Shown piece by piece: positions 22,441 through 32,939 of a stretch of DNA of 64,000 nucleotides. The notes under the pieces were generated by a model. The model was not told the origin of the DNA. It searched no databases and worked only from the letters and a program-made list of their open reading frames with translations. Origin of the DNA: Miscanthus floridulus (lineage: Eukaryota > Streptophyta > Magnoliopsida > Poales > Poaceae). Position 1 is the first letter of the stretch, and each line of letters begins with the position of its first letter. Both the position numbers and the translations under genes were made by a program. The DNA lies in NCBI RefSeq assembly GCF_019320115.1, contig NC_089589.1:21476580-21540579 (forward strand), read 5' to 3'.

Positions 22441-23050
22441 TAGCCAGTGAATGGAGAAGGGGTTGGGAGTACCTGTAGAAGACCTGACAGAGAGGGACGC
22501 CGGCAGCTGTGTGCGGTGGCCGGGGATCTGGACGGCAGAGAGCACAGGCAGCCGGGCCGCCCGTCGTTGGAGGAGCGCGGATGCCAGAGAGCATGGGAGG
22601 CGGCGGCGGCAGAAGTAGATGCCGGAGAGCATGCGCGGGCCGACGAGTTCGGTGGTCGAGGTTGGAGAGGGAGCGCCGGTGGCGGGGACACCAGCTAGAG
22701 CACGAGGCCGAGCCGGCGGAGCTCAAACCCTAGCCCCCGCCGAAGTCGATCTGGCAAACCCTAGCCGCCCGGGGGTGTCGAGCTATGGCCCGGCGGTACA
22801 GAGAGGGGGCGCCGGTGTCGGGAGAGGTCCGGGAGGCGGCGGAGAGGTGGTGCGGAGAGGGAGGCGGTGGCGTTGGGGATGTCGAGTTGTGGCTCGGGGG
22901 TGCGGAGAGGGGGCGCCGGCGTCGGGAGAGGTCCGGGAGGCGGCGGAGAAGCGGTGCGGAGAGGGAGGCGGTGGCGTCGGGGATGTTGAGCTGTGGCCCG
23001 GGGGTGCGGAGAGGCAGCCTGACGGTGTCGGGAGGAAGAAGTGAGCGCCC
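22440..23050 (-). other. GC-rich leader of the second CACTA gene with 104-bp tandem repeats
   Basis: Strongly GC-rich against A/T-rich neighbours. 22750-23040 contains about 2.6 tandem copies of a 104-bp unit (the GAGAGG anchor at 22801, 22905 and 23009). On - it follows a TATA-like box (23076-23086) and ends near possible donors (CTACAG|GTACTC around 22472). Open frames on both strands are repeat by-products. Best read as a 5' UTR exon of the second transposon gene. Confidence 0.55.
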
Positions 23051-23075
23051 AACAATTAGTCACCCGAGCACCCCC

Positions 23076-23086
23076 GGTTATATACC
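23076..23086 (-). promoter_or_regulatory. TATA box next to the internal CACTA motif array
   Basis: GGTATATAACC on -, about 5 bp downstream of the last motif of the internal array and directly upstream of the GC-rich leader. Position and sequence fit a promoter for the second element gene. Confidence 0.55.
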
Positions 23087-23087
23087 A

Positions 23088-23200
23088 AGGGTGATTTGTA
23101 GGGGCGGTTCCTGATCCAGCAGCCCCTACAAGTTCCTAATCTAGCTGCCCCTACAAATGCATTTGTAGGGGCGGTTCCTGATCTAGCCGCCCCTACAAAT
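23088..23200. repeat. Internal array of terminal-type motifs
   Basis: Five copies of the GTAGGGGCGGTT/AGCNGCCCCTACA word, the same as in the two ends of this element, lie 3.7 kb from the nearest terminus between TNP2 and the second gene. No CACTA/TAGTG terminus is found beside it, so it is not simply a nested element end. Confidence 0.8.
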
Positions 23201-23204
23201 ATTT

Positions 23205-24375
23205 TCTATTTTATTTAATTTTTAATTCTGTATTTTTATATCACAAAAACATAAAGTAATATAAGAACAATTGTATATATGCACAAATATAATATTTTGT
23301 ATTATTCTATATATGCAGAAATATATATATATATATAAACAATTATAGTCAAAACAATATAGAAAACAAAAAAAAAATTAAAAATTTGAATTTTAAAACT
23401 TCGACTACAATTTTATGACATTAAATGAAATAGAATGAAAATGTTGTAAACATAAAAGTTGTATAACTCATCAACATGTACACCTTTTATTTTGGTCATC
23501 TTGTCATGTGACTTTTTTTTGAAGGATTCAAAATTTGAAATTCAAATAATTTCAACTTGAAATAATATTTTGAAAGAGTAAATGTTTTCAGCTGAAAAAC
23601 TCATGAATACCAAAGTTGTAGAACTCATCAATATGTACAACTTTTGTTTTGATCATCTTTTCATTTGATCAAATTTGAACAGTTGAAATTTTGAATTTCA
23701 ATAAATGGCAACTTCAAACAAGATTTTGAAACCTTAAATAATTTCAACAATAAAAGTCGTGAACATAAAAGTTGTTGAACTCATCACTATCTACGACTTT
23801 TATTTTGGTCACTTCTTCATGTGACATAGTATTAGTAAACATTGTTCACAAATTCATATATTACTCATAATTTCATGAACTATACGAGAAACATGTTGAT
23901 TTGTGAACAATGTTTACTATAACTTTGTCAGATGAAGAAATGATCAAAATAAAAGTTGTAGATCTTGATGAGTTATACAACTTTGGTATTCATCACTTTT
24001 TCAGCTAAAATCATTTAATGGTTGAAAATCTCTTTAGAACTTGTCATTTTTTTAAATTTGAAAATTTGAATTGCTCAAACTTTGTCAAATGAAAAGAATA
24101 ACCAAATCAACACAGTAACTTGATAGGGCATGATTTTAGAAAATTTTAGGAAAAAAATCATCACATTTGGAGTTAGTATGAGGGAGAAAGAATAGTTACA
24201 AATTTTACCCAGAGATTAAAAAGAAAAATCACAACTGTTCATGATGATCAATGATTAACAAGTGTGATTTCTCTTTTTAATCTGTGGCTGAAACTTGTAA
24301 CTAGTTTTTCTCCCTGATACTAACTCCAAATGTGATGGTTTTTTTCCTAATTTTTTCTAAAATCATGCTCTATCA
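23205..24375. repeat. Nested inverted repeats, AT-rich
   Basis: 24121-24375 is a long imperfect inverted repeat with arms of about 115 bp (TGATAGGGCATGATTTT... / ...AAAATCATGCTCTATCA). 23830-23922 is another (GTAAACATTGTTCACAAAT / ATTTGTGAACAATGTTTAC). Around them are diverged direct and inverted copies of 'aaagttgtagaactcatcaa-atgtacaacttttgttttggtc'. Transcribed, this would fold into long hairpins. Confidence 0.75.
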
Positions 24376-25791
24376 TTGGGATGTTGTACATGGTCAAGAT
24401 CACGTTGGGATGTTGTACATGGTCAAGATCACTGGGATGTTGTTTAGGGCCAGAAATAAAAATAGTGAGGAGAAGGTACTTTCTCTTCTGACACAACCAT
24501 GTTGGGATGTTGTACATGGTCAAGATCACTGGCCAAGTGCTGTGGTCACTCATCCTCTCATTGAAAGGATTCATTCCATCAGTGCTCAAGCCAAACCGTA
24601 TATTTCTTGGGTCATCACTGAATTCTTTGTGATTCTCATCAAACATTTGCCATTGACTACAATCAGTCGGGTGTGCAATCTTATCATCATCCACCTTGCG
24701 CTCATCATCCCACCATGTCATGAGTGCGGCTTCTTTAGGGTTTAGGAAGATACGTCTCAAGCGGTCGGTCACTGGCAGGTACCACATTACCAAGGCAAGA
24801 ATTCTTCTCTGCTTTGCATCGTTGCCTAATGGAGTGTCCTCTGGGGGCTGAGATTCTTGTACCATATTCTTTGTACCTTTCTTATTCCTCTTTTTCCCCA
24901 TGGAGGCTTCATCCCCACCGTAAAGGTCATTGTTCTTGTACCGGTTGGCCCCACACCAGGGATATTTATCTAGTGACTTGAACGTTTCACCACGAAAAAG
25001 TACACAGTGGTTGAGGCATGCACGGATTTTTTCAACTCCCATTGTCAATGGACTTATGACCTTCTTCGCTTAGTATGTGTTGGCGGGAACTGAGTTTGGT
25101 TGTGGCAGCACCCATGATAGGAGATGCAATAGATCATTAAAACTACAGTCTGACTAGCCGTACTTAGCCTTCAGGATGAGTAGCTCAAGCACAAAACATA
25201 GCAATGTCCAATGTGTTGGACAACCCTTTTCAACACCATACACAGTCTCCTTCAATGCTTTTGTTACCCTTTCTAAAATTTCTAGACCTTTTGGGCGATT
25301 TAGTAAAATCTTTGGTCCAAGGGCTCGAATCATGTCCTCCAAATCATCTTCATCCCCGACATGTGCTCCACCATTATTATTGGCACCACCTTCATCGTTA
25401 CCATTCCACCCACCAGCATCACCACCTTGTTCATTGCCAAACTCAGAATCCATTTGTGCATCAAGCTCTGCTGAATATTGGGACAGGGATTCTATAGTTT
25501 CGTCGTCGTATTCCTCCTCATCCTAGTCGTTAACAATAACCATTTCATCATGATGAATCCACACTGTGTAGTCCTCAACAAATCCTCGCATAATCAAATG
25601 TGATATGATGATAGTCACATCTATCCATGCCATACGGTTCTTGCAATCTTTACAAGGATAAATAATTTATCCTTATTCTCTGTCAACGTCGTTGCATGCT
25701 TCTTTACGGCTTCAATAAATTTATCCGCCTCTTCACAGAAACCTGCCTTGAACCTTAATGAACCATACATCCAAGAGTTCCTATACTCCAT
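24345..25791 (-). pseudogene. TNP2-type CACTA transposase remnant
   Basis: Begins at ATG 25791-25789 (MEYRNSWMYG, the Transposase-associated zinc-domain start). A frame break falls near the CKDCKN motif (about 25650), and RMAWIDVTIIISHLI / GFVEDYTVWIHH follow. Then come DLEDMIRALGPKILLNRPKG (25350), TVYGVEKGCPTHWTLL, a junction around 25060, and the transposase core MTMGVEKIRACLNHCVLFRG, LVMWYLPVTDRLRRIFLNP, DDPRNIRFGLSTDGMNPF, HSTWPVILTMYNIPTWLCQK, LLTIFISGPKQ. After that the frame is scrambled by short duplications (separate entry) and then the inverted repeat. The C-terminal half is missing. TNP2 is the catalytic protein of CACTA elements. Confidence 0.88.
24376..24535. repeat. Short direct repeats within TNP2
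   Basis: The segment TGGGATGTTGTACATGGTC (plus AAGATCAC) occurs at about 24377, 24407 and 24504, and partly at 24434. It is the reverse complement of the codons for VILTMYNIP in the transposase, so these are small internal duplications of transposase sequence at the point where the gene breaks off. Confidence 0.75.
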
Positions 25792-25799
25792 CTTTTACA

Positions 25800-26533
25800 A
25801 CAACAACAAAAAAAACATTAAAGGACCACTTATTCAGATATATATAAAAATGAATCAAATTAATAATTACTTAAGAATAATTGTATATACTTCAGATATA
25901 TATGAATATAAATCAAATATAATTACATGAAGCATACAAACACACCATGGTATAGGAAAATTAATTAATGGTCCATTTATCCATAAATAATTAAAATACA
26001 TATTTGCTGATTACAATAAACAATTTCAAAGACAACAATTAGCAACAATTATATTTTACCCAATATCTTTCATACAAACCCTAGTCCAATTTCATCAAAC
26101 ACAAATTTAAAAAACAAAATTAATAAAAAAATCAAACCCTAGATCTAGATCTACATGCACAAGAAACATCCATAAAATTAACTAATTGTTCACTAAAATC
26201 AAGAAACATGGACCAAATAAGGGTATGATCTTGTTCCCCTACCTAATTTACCCTAGTACATTCAAAACTTGGGTCTAATTTGCTTCATTAGTAGCTTAAG
26301 CACCATAGAAGAGAGAGAAAAACAAAACTCTAATTACTCACTAACCAACCATTAAAACTTCAAAAAAAAGTGTGGAATAACATTTTCTTACCTTCTACAA
26401 CCTCTCCACCAAAGGATATGAGGCCAAAACCTCCCCCCCTTAGTAGAGCAATTTTTAGGAGGTGCCCAAGGCCTCCCCACCTTTCTTTCATGGGTTGGAG
26501 TGAGTAACGCGAGGAGGAAGAAGGTGCTGCAGT
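25800..26533. other. CACTA interior between TNP2 and its right end
   Basis: A/T-rich leader/intron-like sequence upstream of the TNP2 start on -. No gene is seen. Confidence 0.5.
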
Positions 26534-26861
26534 TTTTTATATGTGGGTCATTTGTAGGGGCGGCTGGTGATTGAGCCGCCCCTACAAATAGCAGGTGTTT
26601 ATACGCGGAGCATTTGTAGGGGCGGTTCAATCACCAGCCACCCCTACAAATACCAACACCGGGGGCAGCTGGTGAGTGAGCCGCCCCTACAAATTAGACC
26701 CATTTGTAGGGGCGGCTCATATCACCAGCCGCCCCTGCTGTTCCATTTGTAGGGACGACTGGTGTCTGGGCTCCCGAGCACGCCAGTGTAGGGGCGGCTC
26801 CATCACCAACCGCCCCTACAAAAAATTTGTCCCGTTGCTACAAACCGTTTTTCACGTAGTG
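26533..26861 (-). promoter_or_regulatory. Right terminal motif array and TNP2 TATA box
   Basis: Array of GTAGGGGCGGCT / GCCGCCCCTACAAAT words from 26551 to 26825, then the CACGTAGTG terminus. On - the array is followed at once by ATATAAAAAA (26542-26533), a TATA box in the right place for TNP2. Confidence 0.65.
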
Positions 26862-27149
26862 AAGACTAGAACACAAACAATTATTAGCTTGATTATATTT
26901 GAACACATGCACCCCAAAATCAAGACTTATGATTGGCATATTTACTAGACCTTTAATGATATCCTAGCCAAACATTCATAACTAGTAGCTTTACTGAGTT
27001 ATAATAAGCAATCCATTCAATACATCTATCCAGAACAACATCCAAAAATGGTAGTACAACAAATTCTCATGATCGCTATACTCTATAAGATCAAAATTGA
27101 AGAATGCCATGCATAAAAATGGGAAAATGAGTTTGACCAAGGGCTTTAC

Positions 27150-27520
27150 TTATGACTAGGAGATCCATCTCCAGGCCGATGAGCTCGAGGAGCTTGAAGC
27201 CGTCCATGTTGGGCATGACGACGTCGCTGATCACCAGGTCGAACTGATTCCTGTCCTTCCTCTCCCTAAGAATGTCCAACGCCATCCTGGCATCCGTCAC
27301 CACCGTCGCTGTGTCGCACCACCAGAATTCCAAAACAATTTCATCGTCTGGCCTAAAATTCTATCACAATGGAATCGGGGAAATAGGGGCGGCTAAGAAG
27401 GCAAGAATACACACCATTGTAGTTGCAATACTTGAGCTGCCTCTCTAGGATCTTGAGGTAGACATGGTCATCGCCAACGATGAGCACACGCAGCCCTGTT
27501 GGGAAGGTGTCCGCGTCCAT
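27150..27520 (-). CDS. Type-B response regulator, exons 1-2 (receiver domain)
   Basis: The 5' coding part of the regulator whose remaining exons are at 11892-9394. Exon 1 is 27520-27415 ([18 protein letters not shown], then [17 protein letters not shown]). Exon 2 is 27308-27150 ([38 protein letters not shown]). Junction phases (1, then 1) match exon 3 exactly. The receiver domain takes phosphate from a histidine-phosphotransfer protein: acceptor Asp64 (VISDVVMP) and Lys113 are present. The usual VVDDD at residues 15-18 is changed to IVGDD, so the first acidic Mg2+ ligand is Gly16. The start is chosen at the conserved MDA-x-x-FP-x-GLRVL; an upstream in-frame extension to 27595 lacks family likeness. 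Confidence 0.92.
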
Positions 27521-27524
27521 CTCT

Positions 27525-27710
27525 TCTAATCTCCTATATCGAAAACGTACACAATCAGTTCCAAGAAAGCAACCGCCGAACACCAAACCCCGCAAGGAAT
27601 CCGAGAAGACTCAAACTTTCTTACCTGCTGCAATGGTTTCCGTCGAACAACCCCCAGGGAGCAGCAGAGACAGAGGTTAAAGCGAGGCAATTTTTGGGTG
27701 AAGAAGAGCA
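27525..27710 (-). other. 5' UTR exon and leader intron of the response regulator
   Basis: On -, GCAGCAG|GTAAGAAAG marks a donor at 27625/27624, and TATAG|GAG or TTAG|AAG acceptors lie 5-13 bases before the ATG. This gives a short non-coding first exon (about 27710-27625) and a leader intron of about 95 bp. Confidence 0.6.
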
Positions 27711-27736
27711 ATGCAGCGAGTGCGAGGGGAAGGGGG

Positions 27737-27746
27737 GGTTTATATC
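27737..27746 (-). promoter_or_regulatory. TATA box of the response regulator
   Basis: GATATAAACC on -, about 30 bp upstream of the proposed non-coding first exon. A run of 13 G (27765-27777 on +) lies just upstream. Confidence 0.6.
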
Positions 27747-28783
27747 AGGGGCAAGGCGCATTGGGGGGGGGGGGAGCGGATCATAATGGATGCGTGCGGC
27801 TGCAAAGACGGAAGGTGTTCATCCTTGCGATCTAGAATTTCCCTCGCATTAATTCCTGCCTTCTGTTATCCTGTGCTTCCACCACCAGACTTGCTGGGTT
27901 TGCTTGTTGCTTGTGTGCTGTGGTTCGCTTCAGTTTCATGATGGATGGAAAACCAGCCAAACCACCCAAGAATCGCCCATGGTTTAGGAATTGTGGTATG
28001 CAGTGGCCGGACTCACCCGTCTTCGCCGCTGGTCCTAACAGAGGAACCTCCAGAGATGTGGATTCGGTGGCCATGGCGTACATGCATGACACAATTGGAG
28101 ACCTCCAACCTGCTTTTTCATTCACGAGAGTCTCCACTACCCCAGATCTGGACATCACTGTCGGTTCAAAAACTCCCTTCACTACTAGATTTTGAACCGA
28201 GAGTGGCATACTGGCAGTGATGAGGGGTTGACATCACTGTTGGTTCTTAAAAACCGACACTGATCTGCAGGAAACAGTGTCGGTTTCTAGCTCCACCCGA
28301 CAGTGTCTAGTTGAACAACACTGCCAGTTTGTAGTCCTAATCGACAGTGATGGTTGCTTCAAGAGTGTTGGTTCTTGGCTCAAGCCTACAGTGTTGAACA
28401 AGCCTACACTATCAGTTCATGGCTCAAGCCGGCAGTGTTGAACAAGACAACACTGTCGGTTCATGGCTCAAGCCGGCAGTGTTTTGCAAGACAACACTGT
28501 CGGTTTGTTGATAATCGGTAGTGTTTTGCAAGACAACACTGACGGTTCATTGCTAACCGACAGTGATGGCCCATTCACATTTTATTGTTTTATAATTGAT
28601 TTTAATTTATATTTTTTCGTGGAATCGGGTTTTGCTTTATATACGCTACGTAGACGATAGATCCATCAATATTAAACATTACAAATGTTACAGTTACAGT
28701 TCAAATGTTCTTATCTAGATCTCGATCCCTCAAAAAAAAATTGTTCTCGGACTTCACAGATTGTGCAATGCTTCTCAGACTTC

Positions 28784-29632
28784 TTACAATAATCTGGTGA
28801 GCCGCTCTGGGCCATACTGGTCCTTGTACCTCACGGATTGTGCAATGGAAAATACTCCATCTTTTTCTAATACCTCGACTAAGATGAATTTTGCGAGCTC
28901 TGATTGCAGTGCAACGATCTCCATGTCTAACGGCCTTTGGTGGTTATATTTCTTGCGCTGTCGTTCAAAAAAGATGATATCCAAAGAGGAACATTAAATC
29001 ATTTTGTTGAATTATTAACAAACATAAATGAAATGGGGATTATACACACCAACTTATCGGCTTCTTCCGATTTCCCACCGATGTAGCGAAGCATTGGCCA
29101 CATTACATAAAACCCGCATTCATTGTTTCTCGCCGGCTGTGACAGGTACTTCCCCTCCATTTCGACAACCTTGAATGGGACCGACGTCCCACCGTTATAT
29201 CTTCTTTGGATACTGAACAACATTAAAGGGAGAAACATTAGAAAACGGTATGTGTGATTAGAAAAAAATATGTTATTAGGATCACTTACTAATTCAGCAC
29301 TGCCACCGGTGCATCCAAATGATGAAATGGTTTTTTCTTCGAGTCCCACACCTCGATCAGATTTTTGGCAAGATTGACACAAATGAAGACAAAATAGTTG
29401 CTACAATCATAGAATCCTAATTATCGAATAATCTTAACGAAAAAAGAAGCATAAAATTAAAAGCCAAGAACACATACTCACAGTTGTAGGCTAGAAAACA
29501 GCAATCAATCTCTGTTTTAGGTCTTCCACGTCACATCCATAGAGGCCTAGACATGTCCTCTCATTGACTCGCAAGGGGTCCAAGAAGCCTATGTAATCCC
29601 ATTTGCTTTTTAGAATGTAAAATTTTGCTATA
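28784..29632 (-). pseudogene. Ulp1-like protease end of a CACTA second gene
   Basis: Exon pieces on - read KWDYIGFLDPLRVNERTCLG and DVEDLKQRLIAVF (29610-29490), NYFVFICVNLAKNLIEVWDS (29410-29340, Asp of the triad), FKVVEMEGKYLSQPARNNECGFYVMWPML (29185-29090, Gln and Cys), then LDMEIVALQSELAKFILVEV (28930). The usual His-Trp appears as Asn-Tyr at the exon start, so the triad may be incomplete. It is a fragment without the N-terminal part of its gene. Confidence 0.65.
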
Positions 29633-29690
29633 CACCTACATAAAATCATGAGAAGTGCTCAAAAGTTAACAATTTGTCTCGAGAGAGTAG

Positions 29691-30407
29691 TTAATTGTAA
29701 TATTGTGCATGTAGGGTACTTACATAGTCAACCTCGAGGCCGATGGGGTAGATCATTTGCTTGGCCAAGTATGTCTTTTTTGGCAACTCGTTTTTTTCTG
29801 GGAGCATTTTCCTTATTATACCTAACAACTGATCGAAGCCTTTATTGCTCAATCCGTTTGTCGATTTGAACTCTAACAGCATGATGTCGGCTTCTAGTTT
29901 GCTCATTGGACAATTCCTATACAATGGTGTTTTGCCATCTTGTCTCATTTTCTCTAGCTTTCTCAGCTGTCTTTCACTAAGACATCCGGTCTCTACATTA
30001 CGTAGCAGCTGAGAAATGCCATTGTTATCCTCGGTGTCGTCAGCTAGCGTGTTCCTAAACATATTATTAACTGTGACCATAGGTTCCATGTTGACACTGG
30101 GTTCCTCGTCAGCATCGTGGATGGCTACGTCAGGCATGTCCACATCATCATCGCTTCCCTGCAGAACATTCACACCAACCTCACCATGCATAGTCCATAT
30201 CGTATAGTTTGGCATGAACCCCCTGGTAATCAAGTGCGATCGTATAGACTCAATTTGACGAAAGTTCCTATGATTCTTGCAATCTTTGCATGGGCAGAAG
30301 ATAGGGTTCCCATTCCCAGCATGGGCTTTGACATCAGTGATAAACTGGCTGATGCCATGAATGTACCGCTTGTCCGTTCGGGACAGATGCATCCACTCTC
30401 GATCCAT
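29691..30407 (-). pseudogene. TNP2 N-terminal fragment (Transposase-associated domain)
   Basis: Begins MDREWMHLSRTDKRYIHGIS, with the zinc-binding FCPCKDCKNHR...IRSHLITRGFMPNYTIWTMHG, an acidic middle and then LLEFKSTNGLSNKGFDQLLG, MLPEKNELPKKTYLAKQMIY, PIGLEVDYV. This is the normal N-terminal third of TNP2. The catalytic core that should follow is absent; the sequence runs into the protease end of the other gene. Confidence 0.9.
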
Positions 30408-30409
30408 CT

Positions 30410-31050
30410 CTGCACAAAAAAATACTGAGACAGTAATTACAAAGAATTAATAAGAAATTGAGCTTCATGAACAACAATTGTAGCTCGAAAGTATAATTTT
30501 TGGAAAACATTATTGTACACTAATTATTGAAAAATTGTAATTGGTAGCCCCGGCCCTGTAAATTGAAAATCATAGTAAAAAACAATTATTGCACAATATT
30601 GAAGAACAACTATTCTACTATACTTCTAACAACTAATTATAGCATCACATACTAACAATGATGATCTTGACCACCATGGAATAATTAGCTAGGAATTTAA
30701 ATGTGTTCATAGACACCAACCTTTTGGATGATGGATTCACCACATTTGAGCCTTGCACAAATGTCCAATTGGAAAAGTGCTCTCTAGAATGGAGAAAGAA
30801 CTAGAATGAGAATCAAACAATGTAGCCATCAAAACGAAGCTAATTAAGCAACAAAATCAAAGGAGTGGATGTTTGTTACTAACCTTAAAGCAAAAAGATC
30901 AAGCCATTCTTCAAAATCCAAGCACTAGCTTCATGGTGAAGAGCTACCGCAACAATGGAGGGAAGGGTCCAAACGCGCGCCTCTGTTCTCGGGATGGAAG
31001 AGAGGAGGAAGGAGAGGACGGCTGTAGCCTTTTTGTGTTGTAGGCTTTTC
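30410..31050. other. Leader region of the 3.2-kb CACTA
   Basis: A/T-rich, no coding sequence, between the TNP2 start and the right terminal array. Confidence 0.5.
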
Positions 31051-31324
31051 ACCGTCGGTTCTTAGCTAGAACCGACAGTGATAGTGCCCAATCACTGTCG
31101 GCTCTTGGCTTAAACCGGTAGTGATGAGTGCCCGCCAAAACACTGCCGGTTCAAGCCAAAAACTGGCAATGATGTGGTTCTTCACTGCCGGTTTTAGCCC
31201 AGCACCAATCATTTTTTCATTTTCAAGCTCATAACCGGCAGTGAAGGTACATCACTGCCGGTTATCACAAATCCAGCAGTGATGAGGCCGGTAGTGATGT
31301 GCAAATCTGGCGTAGTGCTCCATC

Positions 31325-32460
31325 CCCACTATCTGTTGGCCACCCAATTTGTTTTGTGTTGGTGCATCTGCTGCGTGGAGGTGCCGGCGAGGAAGTCGAG
31401 CGGATTGTGGTATGGCAAGCGCTGACCTGGTGACAACAATGGGGTCCATGCCGGTCAAACTGTGTATCTTCTAGCTCATTTCTTTATTATTATTGGAACC
31501 AGAGAATTAATGAATATATATAACTATATAAATATATATAAATATATATAATAAGACTCTAATAGAATGTTTTTTTGAGGTAGACGCCCACAACACGCAC
31601 GCACACTCACCCTTATGAACACATGTATGCAAACCCTGTCCTTATGAGCACCTCCAAAGGATTGAGCTGACAGATCTCAAGATTTACGAAGTCACCACAG
31701 GCGCCGCGCTGTCAATGGGGATGTCGCCTACCGCTGAAAGCATAGCGCCGTTAAATCCTGGCATAAATCTAGGAAAATACGAGCACCCGTGCCAAGTCAA
31801 GGACTTTAAACCCGGGTGGGCAGGTTCCACAATAAGGAACCCAACCAAGCCTTGCTACCATACTCCATTACCCTATAGGTGGTAAGATCTTAAATAAATC
31901 TGAGCCTTTAATTTTTCAAATATATACAATAGTTAAGTAATTAATAAATAATTTAAAAATAACAAACAAAATCATAGAAATCCTGCCAGATCTCTTTCCT
32001 TAATTGCTTCTGGGCCAAAACAGTCAAAATTACTAACAATAATATCTTAGAAGAACTATTTAGTCCTTAACAAAATCCCTGCTAGGTCTTCCAGATTGAG
32101 TTTGCAGGATAAATAAAATCATTTAAATGTATATTTAGTTCATATTACTAACAAAATTTCTCAATCAAATGTCTTCATTGTACCCATGGCTCTAGCTCCA
32201 AATATTTCTAGAGCTATGAGTGACCAGCTCCAAGAACTATTGGAGCTAGAAGCCTAGAACTAAAGCCAAAAAAGGTCCTATAGCTCAAAGGCAATGTAAG
32301 CATCAATACAACAGCATATCTAAAATTTGCTCCAATATCCATCTTGGAAGTTGTTGCATGGAGAACATCTTCTCAATGAAAGATATTGTCACTAATTGCA
32401 AGAGCAGTTAGCAAACAAGTCTACACCTCATTAGAGTCGAGTATGAATCCCTAGTGTTGA
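31325..32460. repeat. Degenerate repeats with a retroposon-like segment
   Basis: 31566-31900 resembles a very common grass dispersed repeat (GTAGACGCCCACA, ACGAAGTCACCACAGGCGC, TTTAAACCCGGGTGGGCAGG), perhaps a LINE/SINE 3' region. 31420-31560 and 32330-32460 have diverged second copies at about 37430-37545 and 38600-38755, so part of this stretch is one copy of a larger duplicated repeat. Confidence 0.45.
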
Positions 32461-32939
32461 TGTCAGGGGCTTGTTTGGGGGTGGCCGACTAGGGCAGGGT
32501 GGAGGTGGCAGCATGCTAGGGTGGCGGTGGGTGTAGGTGCGGCAGCGGCGGCGCTAGGGAGAGAGAGAGAGAGATTTGTTTAAAGAGCAAGGCTCTATTT
32601 CCTTCTTGAGTTGGAATAGTTATAATGCCCTACATCTATAGTCCCTATTGGACTTGCACACCAAGCAATCTATCAAGGAGTCCTTATAGATTTGGACTCT
32701 CATTTCCTAAGAAATCTAAATTCCTTCCCTAAACAAAATCTATACCTATTTTTCCTAAATATTTTTATTCTCCTAAATCACCTAGAATTCAGGATGACAT
32801 GGAGGTGGAAGGCCACCCCCTTGCGGCTCCTCCTAGTGCACGCATGTGCCCCGTGGCCTTGGCTACCGCCGGGTCTCGGGTTCTCACTGGCCCGCTAGGA
32901 CAGCTATGGGGGACTCCCTTTGTGGGCGTGAGCATGACA
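32461..32939 (-). repeat. Left (3') LTR of the small gypsy element
   Basis: 479 bp, TG...CA bounded, with an internal GAGAGAGAGA run and 'ctccctttgtgggcgtgagc' end. Pairs with 35041-35589. Confidence 0.82.

Larger units (their letters stand above)
13565..26861 (-). mobile_element. CACTA (En/Spm) transposon, 13.3 kb, in an intron
   Basis: Left end CACTACTACATATATC, right end ...TTTTTCACGTAGTG, with a matching 3-bp target duplication AAG (13562-13564 and 26862-26864). Arrays of the word ATTTGTAGGGGCGGNT and its complement AGCCGCCCCTACAAAT form the subterminal regions (13590-13765 and 26550-26825). A further array lies inside (23088-23200). Gene order on - is TNP2 remnant, internal array, GC-rich leader, long intron with captured gene fragments, then a TNP1-Ulp1 gene. 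It lies in intron 2 of the response regulator, in the same orientation as that gene. Frameshifts and stops make it unlikely to be autonomous. Confidence 0.92.
11893..27149 (-). other. Giant second intron of the response regulator
   Basis: A 15,257-bp intron between receiver exons 2 and 3. The donor (AT A|GTAAAG, exon edge 27150) and acceptor (CATGCAG|TG, exon edge 11892) rebuild an ATG Met codon across the gap, so the exons belong together. About 13.3 kb is a CACTA element (13565-26861). Without it the intron would be near 2 kb. The host parts, 11893-12838, 13122-13561 and 26865-27149, are A/T-rich with one MITE. Confidence 0.85.
28135..31317 (-). mobile_element. CACTA deletion derivative, 3.2 kb
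   Basis: Left end CACTACCCCAGATCTGGACA; right end, complemented, CACTACGCCAGATTTGCACA. The 3-bp duplication CTC is present on both sides (28132-28134 and 31318-31320). Subterminal arrays of CACTGTCGGTT/AACCGACAGTG words lie at 28150-28570 and 31050-31310. The interior keeps only the N-terminal part of TNP2 and the protease end of the second gene, so a central deletion has fused the two ends of an ancestral two-gene element. It sits about 390 bp upstream of the response regulator TATA box. Confidence 0.9.

Noticed and set aside
28180..31317. CACTACTAG at 28180 as the left end of the 3.2-kb CACTA
   Set aside because: The end at 28135 pairs far better with the right terminus and gives a perfect CTC duplication; 28180 gives CTT/CTC.
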